Origin: SZUA-448 sp964602475
GTDB taxonomy: Bacteria > Bacillota > Clostridia > Lachnospirales > Lachnospiraceae
Assembly: GCA_964602475.1 (NCBI GenBank)
Contig: CAZRRN010000011.1
Coordinates: forward strand, 1-61,717
Reading direction: 5' to 3'
Length of the DNA: 61,717 nt
The translations under genes were made by a program, and so were the position numbers. Positions within the stretch are counted from its first letter, which is position 1, and the number at the start of each line of letters is the position of its first letter. Positions 8,591-17,462 of this stretch are shown piece by piece. Below the pieces are notes generated by a model. That model searched no databases, was not told where the DNA came from, and worked only from the letters and a program-made list of their open reading frames with translations.

Positions 8591-10369
8591 TGTAAAAGGG
8601 TTCTCTGCTGTGATACTGTATTTTAGACGGTATTCTCCGAACCGTTCCTTAAATTTCTGATTATCCGTCGTTTTGATGGAGTTAAGGTACTCGTGTGTAT
8701 CAAAGCTGTTCTGATCGACTTCGATAAGAGCGACAGCGATGTTAGAACAGTGATCTGAGATTCGTTCATAGTTTGTCAGAAGATCCGCCAGAATGAATCC
8801 AAGTTCAATGGTACAGTTTCCGTGCTGAAGCCGTCTGATATGATTATTCTTTACGGTAACAATCAGTTCGTCTATGACCTGCTCGAGCGGTTCTACATTG
8901 GAAGCCATAGCGAGGTTAGTTGTGGCAAAGGAGAGAATCGTAATATGAAGAATATCAGTAACTGCCTGTGTCAGAACGGCGATTTCGTCATTCGCTTCCT
9001 GTGAAAAAGTTATCTTTTTTTCATTCATTTCAGTAGCAGTTTTAAGAAGATTTACCGCATGATCTCCGAGACGTTCAAAATCCCCGATGGTATGCAAGAG
9101 CTTGGATATTTCCCGGCTGTCCCTGTCAGAGAGTTCCTTGGAAGATAGCTTTACCAGATAGGTTCCGAGCTTGTCTTCATACAGATCCAGAAGATCTTCC
9201 TCTTTCACGATGGAGTCAATTTTATCGCGATCATACGCAGAAAAAATACTTATGGAATCCAAAACGGTCGTTTCTGCCAGCTGTGCCATTTTGATGGTAC
9301 GATTATGGCACTCTGATACAGCAACGGAAGGAGTATGTAATAACCGTTCGTCAATAAAGCTGTAGGTATCGCTTTCGTCCTTTCGGTCGCGTATAACAAG
9401 CTCTGCAATTTTAACCAGAAGCTTTGAAAAAGGAAGCAGCAGAAATGTAGTTACAATGTTAAAAATACTGTGACAGGCAGCAATTCCGACAGCATCAATG
9501 GCTGTATCAAGAAAAGCAAATCGAAAGATAGCATTACTGAGATAGAAGACAATCAAAAGAATGGCAGTCCCGATGAGATTAAAGGAAATATGAACGACAG
9601 AGACACGTTTGGCGTGCTTATTAACGCCGATACTGGAAATCAGTGCAGTAGAACAGGTACCTATATTCTGTCCCATAATAATCGGAATCGCCATTCCGTA
9701 AGAGATGCTTCCGGTAAGAGCTAGAGCCTGCAGAATGCCGACCGATGCTGCCGAGCTCTGTATGATTCCTGTAAATGCAGCTCCGACAAGGACGCCAAGA
9801 AACGGATTGGTAAAAGCAGTCATCAGACCGGCAAATTCAGGAATCTCTGCGAGAGGACTGACGGCATTACTCATAAGAGTCATTCCGTACATTAATACAG
9901 AAAACCCGATACAGATGTTTCCAACATCTTTTTTTCGTGTTTTTTTGGACATCATAATCAGAAGAATTCCAATCAGAGCAACAACTGGTGCAAAGGAACT
10001 CGGTTTCAGAAGACGAAGAAAAATACTGTCACCTTCAATTCCGTTGGTGCTTAGAATCCATGCAGTCAAGGTTGTTCCGATGTTGGAACCCATAATCAGA
10101 CCTACTGTCTGAGAAAGCTGCATGATTCCGGAATTGACTAAACCGACCAACATAACGGTCATGGCAGAAGAAGACTGGATGGCAATCGTGATTCCGGCAC
10201 CGAGTGCCAGACTTTTCCACTTGTTGGAGGTCATGCGTTTCAGAATAGTTTCTAATTTACCACCTGCCATTTTTTCCAATCCGGATGACATGACATGCAT
10301 TCCATATAGAAAGAATGCAAGACCGCCAATCAATGTTATAACTGAAAAAATATCCATAAATTCGTCCAA
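8585..10369 (-). CDS. Na+/phosphate cotransporter with C-terminal PhoU-like domain
   Basis: A 594-residue member of the NptA (PNaS) family. The membrane half carries two copies of the family's QSSSA repeat: GITIAIQSSSAMTVM near residue 60 and AFTGIIQSSAASVGI near 200. From about residue 340 on, the sequence is a helical PhoU-like domain (for example HTIGDFERLGDHAVNLL and YERISDHCSNIAVALIE). These proteins import phosphate with sodium or leak it outward. The gene is divergent from pstS, and a Pho-box pair oriented towards it lies at 10469-10485, so phosphate control is expected. Confidence 0.9.
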   Translation of the reverse strand: MDEFMDIFSVITLIGGLAFFLYGMHVMSSGLEKMAGGKLETILKRMTSNKWKSLALGAGITIAIQSSSAMTVMLVGLVNSGIMQLSQTVGLIMGSNIGTTLTAWILSTNGIEGDSIFLRLLKPSSFAPVVALIGILLIMMSKKTRKKDVGNICIGFSVLMYGMTLMSNAVSPLAEIPEFAGLMTAFTNPFLGVLVGAAFTGIIQSSAASVGILQALALTGSISYGMAIPIIMGQNIGTCSTALISSIGVNKHAKRVSVVHISFNLIGTAILLIVFYLSNAIFRFAFLDTAIDAVGIAACHSIFNIVTTFLLLPFSKLLVKIAELVIRDRKDESDTYSFIDERLLHTPSVAVSECHNRTIKMAQLAETTVLDSISIFSAYDRDKIDSIVKEEDLLDLYEDKLGTYLVKLSSKELSDRDSREISKLLHTIGDFERLGDHAVNLLKTATEMNEKKITFSQEANDEIAVLTQAVTDILHITILSFATTNLAMASNVEPLEQVIDELIVTVKNNHIRRLQHGNCTIELGFILADLLTNYERISDHCSNIAVALIEVDQNSFDTHEYLNSIKTTDNQKFKERFGEYRLKYSITAENPFTK

Positions 10370-10468
10370 TCTGAAGCATATTATAAGTATTCAACAATGC
10401 TTCTGTAAATGATAAAGGTTATTCTGATTTATTGTAACCCGTTTTTGTAAAGTCCAATACCGGATTTC

Positions 10469-10485
10469 TGTAAAATTCATGTAAA
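10469..10485 (-). promoter_or_regulatory. Pho box facing the Na/Pi cotransporter
   Basis: Two TGTAAA hexamers (10469-10474 and 10480-10485) lie 11 bp apart, reading TTTACA-N5-TTTACA on the minus strand. This matches the direct-repeat PhoP/PhoB recognition pattern of Gram-positive bacteria. Confidence 0.65.
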
Positions 10486-10500
10486 ATTAAAAATACAGAC

Positions 10501-10517
10501 TTTACATGAATTTTACA
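10501..10517 (+). promoter_or_regulatory. Pho box facing pstS
   Basis: TTTACA (10501-10506) and TTTACA (10512-10517) are separated by 5 bp. A TATAAT (10555-10560) follows without a recognisable -35, as expected for an activator-dependent promoter. It is the mirror image of the site at 10469-10485. Confidence 0.7.
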
Positions 10518-10595
10518 TAAAATGCCTTTCTGATTTAACATTGAAGATTTATTCTATAATCGTAACGAAGGAAAAAAGGACCGGAGGAAGACCGG

Positions 10596-10624
10596 AATGC
10601 GCGAAAGAGGCGCGGAAATGGAGA
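10596..10624 (+). repeat. R1 repeat, short copy before pstS
   Basis: This copy keeps only the 3' module: a GCGC/GCGC hairpin with a GAAAGAG loop, then GGAAATGGAGA, which is the ribosome site of pstS. It matches the 3' ends of the full copies at 15539-15636 and 54807-54902. Confidence 0.65.
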
Positions 10625-10627
10625 AAA

Positions 10628-11518
10628 ATGAATAGTAAAATGAATAAAACATCAAGAAGAAAAGAAATGAAAGCTTTGGCAGTTCTGCTTGTATTACTCC
10701 TGTGTGTGGGAACAGTAACGGGCTGCGGTGCTTCGGCAAATGAGATTACTGTTGTTTCCAGAGAAGAAGGCTCAGGAACCAGAGGTGCTTTTACAGAATT
10801 GTTCGGAATCGAACAAAAGGATGAGAACGGGAATAAAATTGATAAGACGATAGCAACGGCAGATCAGACAAATTCAACCGGGGTTATGCTGCAGAGTGTG
10901 TCTCAGAATGAATCCGCTATCGGGTATGTTTCTCTCGGATCACTGAAGGATACAGTAAAAGCGGTAAAAATCGATGGGGTTCAGGCCAGTGTCGAGAACA
11001 TCAAAAACGGAAGCTACACTGTATCACGACCGTTCACGATTGCAACAAAGGAGACGGTCAGTGCAGCTGCGAAAGATTTTATTATGTATATTCTGTCGGC
11101 AGAAGGACAGAAAATAATAGAAGAGAAAGGCTATATAGCAGTTGCCGGATCAGAAAGCTATCAGGGAAGTGCATACATTGAGAAAATTGTTGTGGCCGGA
11201 TCATCTTCTGTTGCACCGGTAATGGAGAAACTAATAGAGGGATATAAGGAATTTCATCCGGATGCCGAGATTGAACTGCAGACCAGTGATTCAACAACCG
11301 GAGTCAACAGTGTGGCGGAAGGAATCTGTGAAATCGGTATGGCTTCCAGAGAACTGAAGGATTCAGAGACGGCAAAGGGAATTAATGCTACCGTGATTGC
11401 AATGGATGGAATCGCAGTTATTGTAAACTTAAATAACACTATAGATAATCTGACTAAAGATGATGTCCTTGGAATCTATACAGGAACCATTGTAAACTGG
11501 AGCGAAATACAGCAGTGA
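10628..11518 (+). CDS. pstS: Phosphate-binding lipoprotein PstS, circularly permuted order
   Basis: Substrate-binding subunit of the high-affinity phosphate ABC importer, 296 residues from 10628 (GGAG 4 nt upstream). A lipobox (VTGC, Cys about 35) anchors it to the membrane. Block order is unusual: ITVVSREEGSGTRGAF, normally in the C-terminal half, comes directly after the lipobox, while IVVAGSSSVAPVMEKL, TSDSTTGVNSV and IGMASRELKDSE, normally N-terminal, occupy the second half, which ends with IYTGTIVNWSEI. All phosphate-binding blocks are present, so it should be functional. It heads pstSCAB-phoU and lies under a Pho box. Confidence 0.9.
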   Translation: MNSKMNKTSRRKEMKALAVLLVLLLCVGTVTGCGASANEITVVSREEGSGTRGAFTELFGIEQKDENGNKIDKTIATADQTNSTGVMLQSVSQNESAIGYVSLGSLKDTVKAVKIDGVQASVENIKNGSYTVSRPFTIATKETVSAAAKDFIMYILSAEGQKIIEEKGYIAVAGSESYQGSAYIEKIVVAGSSSVAPVMEKLIEGYKEFHPDAEIELQTSDSTTGVNSVAEGICEIGMASRELKDSETAKGINATVIAMDGIAVIVNLNNTIDNLTKDDVLGIYTGTIVNWSEIQQ

Positions 11519-11553
11519 CCTCACTGCTTGTTATTAATGGGATGGAGAAGAAC

Positions 11554-12459
11554 ATGGCAGAAATCAGAACCGGAAGGAATGAAACAGATAATACAAGACT
11601 TCGGATCGTAAGAATCCGGGAAAAAGTGATGAGGATTGTATTTTTACTGACAGCATGTGTTTCTGTGCTTGCCGTGGCGTTAATCTGCATTTTCCTGTTA
11701 ATCAACGGGATTCCGGCGATTGCGGAGATTGGAATATTCCGGTTTGTCGGCGGAACGGTATGGAATCCGAGCGGTGAACTCTACGGAATCTTTCCGATGA
11801 TTCTTGGAAGCATTTATGTGACAGGACTTGCCATTGCAATTGGGGTTCCAGTCGGAATACTTACTGCAGTCTTTCTGGCACATTTCTGCGGAAAAAGATT
11901 GTATAAGATACTAAAACCGGCGATTGATCTGCTGGCAGGTATTCCATCTGTTGTATATGGTTTCTTTGGACTGATGGTGATTGTTCCGATCATAAGGAAC
12001 CTATTCGGCGGAAGTGGTTCGAGTATGCTGGCGGCCGGACTTGTGCTTGGAATCATGATTCTGCCGACTATCATCGGGGTGACGGAAAGCGCATTAAAAG
12101 CAGTACCACAGCAGTATTATGAAGGGAGCCTTGCTCTTGGAGCCACACATGAACGAAGCGTGTTCTGTGCAGTGATTCCGGCAGCGGGTTCCGGAATTCT
12201 TGCAGGAGTTATTTTGGGAATAGGAAGAGCAGTCGGAGAAACCATGGCAGTCATTATGGTTGCCGGAAACTCACCGGTCATTCCGACCAGTCTGTTCAAG
12301 GGGCTGCGTACACTGACCTCCAATATTGTTATGGAAATGGGATATGCCCAGGATCTTCACAGAGAAGCACTGATTGCGACTGCTGTTGTATTATTTGTCT
12401 TTATTTTATTGATTAATCTCTGTTTTTCAGTTGTTAAGAAGAAAGCACAAAGAGTATAA
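11554..12459 (+). CDS. pstC: Phosphate ABC transporter permease PstC
   Basis: A 301-residue six-helix permease of the Pst importer. The family sequence IPSVVYGFFGL, the coupling-loop region YYEGSLALGATHERSVFCAVIP and GRAVGETMAVIMVAGN are all present. Start 11554 is chosen for GGAG 6 nt upstream; the frame is open back to the pstS stop. It pairs with PstA to form the channel. Confidence 0.95.
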   Translation: MAEIRTGRNETDNTRLRIVRIREKVMRIVFLLTACVSVLAVALICIFLLINGIPAIAEIGIFRFVGGTVWNPSGELYGIFPMILGSIYVTGLAIAIGVPVGILTAVFLAHFCGKRLYKILKPAIDLLAGIPSVVYGFFGLMVIVPIIRNLFGGSGSSMLAAGLVLGIMILPTIIGVTESALKAVPQQYYEGSLALGATHERSVFCAVIPAAGSGILAGVILGIGRAVGETMAVIMVAGNSPVIPTSLFKGLRTLTSNIVMEMGYAQDLHREALIATAVVLFVFILLINLCFSVVKKKAQRV

Positions 12460-12514
12460 TGACCGGATATTAACCAAGACAGGTGACAAAAGGGACAAAG
12501 AAATGAGGACCGAC

Positions 12515-13360
12515 ATGAAATTAAAGCTTTCAAATAAAAAGAACACAATGTATGCAGGTTTTCTCAGGGTTATCGTATATATCGCAGCAGGCATTACGGT
12601 TGGGACTCTGTTCATTTTGGTAGGTTATATTCTGGTTAAAGGAATACCGAATCTGACACCTGAGCTATTTTCGCTGCATTATACATCAGAGAACGCATCA
12701 TTAATACCGGCTCTGATTAATACGGTTACCATTACAGCTCTGTCACTCTTGCTGGCGGTGCCTCTTGGAATCGGGGCAGCGGTTTATCTTGCGGAATATG
12801 CTTCGCGCGGCAATAAAACGGTTGGACTGATTCGGATGACGGCTGAAACACTGTCAGGTATTCCGTCTATTATATATGGTCTGTTTGGTTATCTTCTGTT
12901 TGTTGTGGCACTCAAGTGGAGTTATTCCTTACTGGCAGGAGCCTGTACGCTGGCGATCATGATCTTACCGTTGATTATGCGGACGACTGAAGAAGCGCTA
13001 AAATCAGTACCGGATATGTATCGGGAGGGAAGCTACGGAATCGGAGCAGGAAAACTGCGCACGGTGTTTCGTATTATTCTTCCGGCTGCAGCGCCGGGGA
13101 TTCTTGCCGGAGTGATTCTGGCAATCGGACGGATTGTCGGTGAAACCGCAGCGCTGATTTATACGGCGGGAACCGTAGCAGGTGTACCGGATGGACTGCT
13201 GGGATCCGGAAGAACTTTGTCAGTGCATATGTATGTTTTGTGGAGTGAGGGCTTTGCAACAGAAAAAATCTATGCAACAGCAGTGGTGCTGCTGGTTCTT
13301 GTTGTGGGACTGAACGCATTGTCCAGTCTGGCTGTAAAGAAAATTGGTAAAAACAGTTGA
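12515..13360 (+). CDS. pstA: Phosphate ABC transporter permease PstA
   Basis: A 281-residue partner of PstC with six helices, IPSIIYGLFGYLLF, the EAA-like loop MYREGSYGIGAGKLRTVFRIILP and GRIVGETAALIYTAG. Start 12515 follows GAGG; 12503 is an alternative. It lies 55 bp after pstC and 54 bp before pstB. Confidence 0.95.
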   Translation: MKLKLSNKKNTMYAGFLRVIVYIAAGITVGTLFILVGYILVKGIPNLTPELFSLHYTSENASLIPALINTVTITALSLLLAVPLGIGAAVYLAEYASRGNKTVGLIRMTAETLSGIPSIIYGLFGYLLFVVALKWSYSLLAGACTLAIMILPLIMRTTEEALKSVPDMYREGSYGIGAGKLRTVFRIILPAAAPGILAGVILAIGRIVGETAALIYTAGTVAGVPDGLLGSGRTLSVHMYVLWSEGFATEKIYATAVVLLVLVVGLNALSSLAVKKIGKNS

Positions 13361-13414
13361 TAAATCAGAAGGTAAAAGAAAATGCACTTTCTATCATCAA
13401 GGAAAGGAGAAGGT

Positions 13415-14185
13415 ATGATAAACAATACAGAAACAGGTTATAAATTGGAAGTCAGAGATCTTGATTTATTCTATGGGAGCTTCCAGGCACTGAAAAAAAT
13501 AAATCTGAAGCTGACCGGCAACAACATAATTGCGTTGATTGGTCCCTCCGGATGCGGTAAGTCAACACTGTTAAAATCATTGAATCGAATGAACGACCTG
13601 GTGGAAGATTGTCGGATTGAAGGCAAGGTAATGCTGGACGGAGAAGATGTATACGGAAAGATGGATATTAATGATTTGCGAAGACGCGTCGGAATGGTGT
13701 TTCAAAAGCCGAATCCATTTCCGATGAGCATATATGAAAATATCGCTTACGGTCCAAAAACACATGGAATTAAAGGAAAAGCAAAGCTGGATGATATTGT
13801 AGAACAGAGTCTTAAAGCTGCAGCACTGTGGGATGAGGTGAAGGATCGTCTCAAAAAACCCGCGCTTGGAATGTCTGGTGGGCAGCAGCAGAGACTGTGT
13901 ATTGCAAGAGCACTTGCTGTTCAGCCTGAAGTTTTGCTGATGGATGAGCCCACCAGCGCGCTGGATCCAATCTCAACTGCCAAAATAGAAGAGCTTGCGA
14001 CAGAACTAAAAAAGCAATATACTATTGTTATGGTAACCCATAATATGCAGCAGGCAGTTCGAATCTCGGACAAGACAGCATTTTTTCTGCTTGGTGAAGT
14101 AATTGAATTTTCAGATACAGAACAGATGTTTTCGCAGCCTACGGACAGAAGAACAGAATCCTATATTACAGGGAGGTTTGGATAA
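13415..14185 (+). CDS. pstB: Phosphate ABC transporter ATPase PstB
   Basis: A 256-residue ATPase energising the Pst importer. Walker A is GPSGCGKST, followed by LLKSLNRMNDL typical of PstB, the Q-loop FQKPNPFPMSIYENIAYG, signature MSGGQQQRL, Walker B VLLMDEPTSALDP and the H-loop VTHNMQQA. Start 13415 has AAGGAGAAGG upstream. Its stop overlaps the phoU start (TAATG). Confidence 0.97.
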   Translation: MINNTETGYKLEVRDLDLFYGSFQALKKINLKLTGNNIIALIGPSGCGKSTLLKSLNRMNDLVEDCRIEGKVMLDGEDVYGKMDINDLRRRVGMVFQKPNPFPMSIYENIAYGPKTHGIKGKAKLDDIVEQSLKAAALWDEVKDRLKKPALGMSGGQQQRLCIARALAVQPEVLLMDEPTSALDPISTAKIEELATELKKQYTIVMVTHNMQQAVRISDKTAFFLLGEVIEFSDTEQMFSQPTDRRTESYITGRFG

Positions 14186-14841
14186 TGAGATCGAGATTTG
14201 ATGCGCAGCTGGACGAACTGAATCATGAGCTGATAACAATGGGTGCTTACTGTGAAGAAATCATATCAATGGCGATGAAATGCCTGCTTGACGGAGATAT
14301 GAAAATGGGTGATAAAGCTCGTGATTATGACCTGACCATTGACCGGAAGGAACGTGATATAGAAAATCTGTGCATGAAACTGCTTCTGCAGCAGCAACCG
14401 GTCGCAAAAGATTTAAGGATGATTTCTGCAGCAATGAAGATGATTACCGATATGGAACGAATCGGAGATCAGGCAGCCGATATTGCGGAAATTGTCAGTA
14501 TGGCAAATGTAGTTGCTGCAGACGAGACCTTTCATATACGGAAAATGGCACAGGCTACCATCCGGATGGCAACAGAAAGCATTGATGCTTTTGTGCGGAA
14601 GGATCTTGAGCTTGCAGATTCAGTAATCCGGTATGATGATGTGGTGGACGGTTTGTTCAACGAAGTTAAGGAATCACTGATCGAACATTTTCAAAACGGC
14701 GGAGATATGGAATATGCGCTGGATGTTCTGATGATTGCCAAATATTTTGAGCGAATCGGGGATCACGCAACCAATATTGCGGAATGGGTGTTGTATTCCA
14801 TTACCGGGAAAAAGGAGCTGTCGGATGATTTACGTAGTTGA
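14185..14841 (+). CDS. phoU: Phosphate signalling protein PhoU
   Basis: A 218-residue helical protein with the two PhoU repeats, each bearing the metal-binding motif: DMERIGDQAADIAEI near residues 91-105 and YFERIGDHATNIAEW near 190-204. PhoU connects Pst transport to the PhoR kinase and restrains Pho regulon output. It is coupled to pstB by a one-base overlap and overlaps the start of the phoB remnant by 17 bp. Confidence 0.95.
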   Translation: MRSRFDAQLDELNHELITMGAYCEEIISMAMKCLLDGDMKMGDKARDYDLTIDRKERDIENLCMKLLLQQQPVAKDLRMISAAMKMITDMERIGDQAADIAEIVSMANVVAADETFHIRKMAQATIRMATESIDAFVRKDLELADSVIRYDDVVDGLFNEVKESLIEHFQNGGDMEYALDVLMIAKYFERIGDHATNIAEWVLYSITGKKELSDDLRS

Positions 14842-15496
14842 GGATGATAACGGAATTCGGGAAATGATGATTTACACATTGAAGTCGACCGGCTTTCACG
14901 CGGTCGGCTGTGTCGACGGAGACGAACTGTGGAATCGAATCAAACAGGAAATACCGGAGCTGATTCTTCGTGATATTATGCTTCCGTGAGAAGACGGTAT
15001 CACAATTCTATAGTAGCTTCGCTCTGCAGCTGCTACAAAAAAGCTTCCGGTAATTATGGCAACAGCGAAAGGAACAGAATTTGATAAGGTACAGGGACTG
15101 GATCTTGGCGCAGATGATTATCTGGCAAAACCATTCGGAATGATGGAAATGGTATCGCGTGTTCGTGCTGTACTTCGCAGAATGGAAGCTGCAGAACCGG
15201 ACAAGGAACTGAAGTTTGGCAGAGTGGTTGTGAATCTGAATGAGCATACAGTAACGGCAGACGGAGAACGCGTGGTTCTGACGCTGAAGGAATTCGAAAT
15301 TCTTCGTCTTTTAATGGAGAATCCGGGAAGAGCATTTACGAGAGATATGCTTCTGGAACATGTCTGGGATAACGAATATACCGGAGAAACAAGAACGGTG
15401 GATGTACATATCCGGACACTTCGTACAAAACTTGGAACTTGTGGTGAGTATATCCAGACAGTACGAGGAGTTGGTTACCGTCTGGAGCTGCAGTAG
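14825..15496 (+). pseudogene. phoB: PhoB-type response regulator interrupted by three in-frame stops
   Basis: From ATG 14825 (AAGGAG upstream) the frame reads an OmpR-family regulator through to 15496, but stops occur at 14987 (TGA, where relatives have Gly in DIMLPGEDG) and at 15011 and 15014 (two consecutive TAG). No frameshift is involved: on both sides the frame is the same and well conserved. The receiver part has the acidic pair in VVEDD, the phosphoacceptor Asp in LRDIMLP and Lys in LAKPFG; the winged-helix output domain (EFEILRLLMENPGR, TVDVHIRTLRTKLG) is complete. An internal ATG at 15056 could yield a 146-residue fragment with the DNA-binding domain, but no ribosome site precedes it. 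Confidence 0.9.
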
Positions 15497-15506
15497 TAGA
15501 AGACAT

Positions 15507-15537
15507 TTATGCGCAAAGCAGCGCGGAAATAGGGAAT
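15507..15537 (+). repeat. R1 repeat, 3' half copy
   Basis: This segment has the TATGCGC-AAAGCA-GCGC hairpin and GGAAATAGGGAAT, the 3' module of R1. It directly abuts the full copy that follows, so the element is partly duplicated here. Confidence 0.8.
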
Positions 15538-15538
15538 A

Positions 15539-15636
15539 GTGTGAAAGATGAACCTTTCACACGCAGCTTTGTGCCTGCGCGGTGCTTGACACAAAGTCTG
15601 TTATGCGCAAAAAGCAGCGCGGAAATGGGGAATAGA
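15539..15636 (+). repeat. R1 repeat, full copy before phoR
   Basis: The order is hairpin GTGTGAAAG/CTTTCACAC, then CTTTGTG pairing with CACAAAG around a loop containing CTGCGC, then the TGCGC/GCGC hairpin and ATGGGGA, the ribosome site of phoR. The loop CTGCGC can instead pair with the downstream GCGCGG. Near-identical copies lie at 53846 and 54807. Confidence 0.9.
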
Positions 15637-17298
15637 ATGGCAAAACGAATATTTAACGCAGTATTTCTTGTAGCCTGTTCTGTATTATGTGTTGGTTTCG
15701 TAATTGTTCTTGGAGTGTTGTATGAGCATTTCACGGTTGTACAGAAGGAGCAGCTGGAGGAACAGACTATGCTGGCGGTTCATGGGGTGGAAAATGAAGG
15801 AAAAACATATCTTACGGGACTTCATCTGAGTGATAAATACCGTCTGACCTGGCTGGATGCTGAAGGCAATGTGTGCTACGATTCCGAGGTTGATGCTGCA
15901 ACAATGGAAAACCATGCAGAAAGAGAAGAAATTAAAGAAGCCTATACAACCGGAACCGGAGAAAGTCTTCGATATTCCTCGACACTGACAGAGCGAACCC
16001 TATACTGTGCGAAGTTGCTTACAGACGGAACCGTGCTTCGAATGTCGGTTACGATGAACTCAGTCATTTCTCTGGTAATCGGGATGCTGCAGCCGATATT
16101 TGTTGTAATTCTTTTTGCAGTGATTCTATCGGCTGTTCTTGCAAACCGGCTTGCAAAAAGGATTGTACGTCCAATGAATGAGCTGAATCTGGAGCAGCCT
16201 TTGGAAAATGAAACCTATGAGGAGCTTTCGCCGCTGCTACTTCGTATTGAACGACAACATCGCGAGATTTATAAGCAGATGGAACTTTTAAAGTCAGAAC
16301 GCGAAGAATGGAATACCGTAACCGAATGTATGAGCGAAGGAATTCTGATACTGAATAAAAATAATGAAATCATCAGTATGAACCGCAGTGCCATGAGGCT
16401 TCTTGAACTGGATAAGTCAAGTATGAATATGGAATTGCTGGTAGTGAACCGGAATCTGTCGCTTCAGGGATTGATTGAAAAAGCAAAGCTGGGAGAACAT
16501 GCGGAGACGGTTTTGGAACTTGCGGGAGGCGAGTATCAGGTTACTGCAGGCGCTGTTCTATCTGAAGGAGAACTGCGCGGAGTTGTTCTGCTGATGTTTG
16601 ATGTATCAGATAAGGAACGGGCAGAACAGATGAGAAGAGAATTCACTGCGAATGTTTCTCATGAGCTGAAGACACCACTGCATTCAATTTCCGGCTGTGC
16701 CGAGCTGATCAAGGATGGAATTGTTGAACCCGAGGATATTAAGCGGTTCAGTGAACAGATTTACAATGAATCCCAACGAATGATGACGCTGGTTGAGGAC
16801 ATCATCCGTCTGTCAAAACTGGATGAAGGAATTGAAGAATCACCGAGAGAAGAAATCGATATTCTTTCACTTGCAGAGGATACGGTTAAGCTTCTTAAAC
16901 CGGTGGCAGATGAAAAAAAGATTACGCTTTCTGTTAGCGGTGAGGAGAAAATAATACGCGGAATCCGTCCCCTGATTAAGGAGCTTATTTATAATCTATG
17001 TGATAATGCAATCAAGTATAATCGAACTGCAGGGAGTGTTGATGTAAATATTTCGGAACAGGAGAATCATATTTTACTGACGGTAACCGATACCGGAATC
17101 GGTATTCCAAGGGAACATCTTGGACGCATTTTTGAACGTTTTTACCGTGTGGACAAAAGTCATTCAAAAGAAATCGGCGGAACCGGTCTTGGACTGTCAA
17201 TCGTTAAACACATTGCCAGACTTCATGATGCTTCGCTGGATGTAACCAGCAGATTAGGTGAGGGTTCTTCCTTCACGGTAATATTTCATAAGCTATAA
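15637..17298 (+). CDS. phoR: Sensor histidine kinase PhoR
   Basis: A 553-residue membrane kinase. Helices near residues 5-30 and 140-165 bracket an extracytoplasmic region with LYEHFTVVQKEQLEEQ. A PAS-like segment (around 230-330) precedes the phosphorylation site ANVSHELKTPLHSISG, the N box LCDNAIKYN, G1 DTGIGIP, F box FERFYRVDKSHS and G2 GGTGLGLSIVKHI. The kinase appears intact although its cognate regulator gene is broken. Start 15637 uses the GGGGA of the R1 repeat; the frame is open back through the repeat. Confidence 0.93.
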   Translation: MAKRIFNAVFLVACSVLCVGFVIVLGVLYEHFTVVQKEQLEEQTMLAVHGVENEGKTYLTGLHLSDKYRLTWLDAEGNVCYDSEVDAATMENHAEREEIKEAYTTGTGESLRYSSTLTERTLYCAKLLTDGTVLRMSVTMNSVISLVIGMLQPIFVVILFAVILSAVLANRLAKRIVRPMNELNLEQPLENETYEELSPLLLRIERQHREIYKQMELLKSEREEWNTVTECMSEGILILNKNNEIISMNRSAMRLLELDKSSMNMELLVVNRNLSLQGLIEKAKLGEHAETVLELAGGEYQVTAGAVLSEGELRGVVLLMFDVSDKERAEQMRREFTANVSHELKTPLHSISGCAELIKDGIVEPEDIKRFSEQIYNESQRMMTLVEDIIRLSKLDEGIEESPREEIDILSLAEDTVKLLKPVADEKKITLSVSGEEKIIRGIRPLIKELIYNLCDNAIKYNRTAGSVDVNISEQENHILLTVTDTGIGIPREHLGRIFERFYRVDKSHSKEIGGTGLGLSIVKHIARLHDASLDVTSRLGEGSSFTVIFHKL

Positions 17299-17378
17299 CT
17301 TATACATTGTATTGGGTTCACATTTCGAGATATGGAATACGGGGCATGCTCTTACACTGGAAAATACTGAAATAATGC

Positions 17379-17407
17379 TTGCATTTCTTTGATGCCTGCG
17401 ATATAAT
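17379..17407 (+). promoter_or_regulatory. Promoter upstream of the leader terminator of the DEAD-box gene
   Basis: TTGCAT (17379-17384) and TATAAT (17402-17407) are 17 bp apart. Transcripts starting near 17414 would meet the hairpin at 17431 after fewer than 50 nt. Confidence 0.7.
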
Positions 17408-17430
17408 TCGTCCGTGAGTTGAAGTATGTG

Positions 17431-17462
17431 AGGCGCTTCCTTGTTTGAAGCGCCTTTTTATT
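17431..17462 (+). terminator. Intrinsic terminator in the leader of the DEAD-box gene
   Basis: AGGCGCTTC (17431-17439) and GAAGCGCCT (17447-17455) form a perfect 9-bp stem followed by TTTTTATTT. It ends the pst-pho operon and also lies between the promoter at 17379 and the helicase gene. Confidence 0.85.

Noticed and set aside
9705..10112. 135-codon plus-strand frame inside the Na/Pi cotransporter gene
   Set aside because: It lies wholly opposite a well-conserved gene and has no ribosome site.
14987..15016. Stop codon readthrough or recoding in phoB
   Set aside because: Both TGA and TAG are involved, no SECIS or PYLIS-like context was recognised, and all other genes use these codons as stops.
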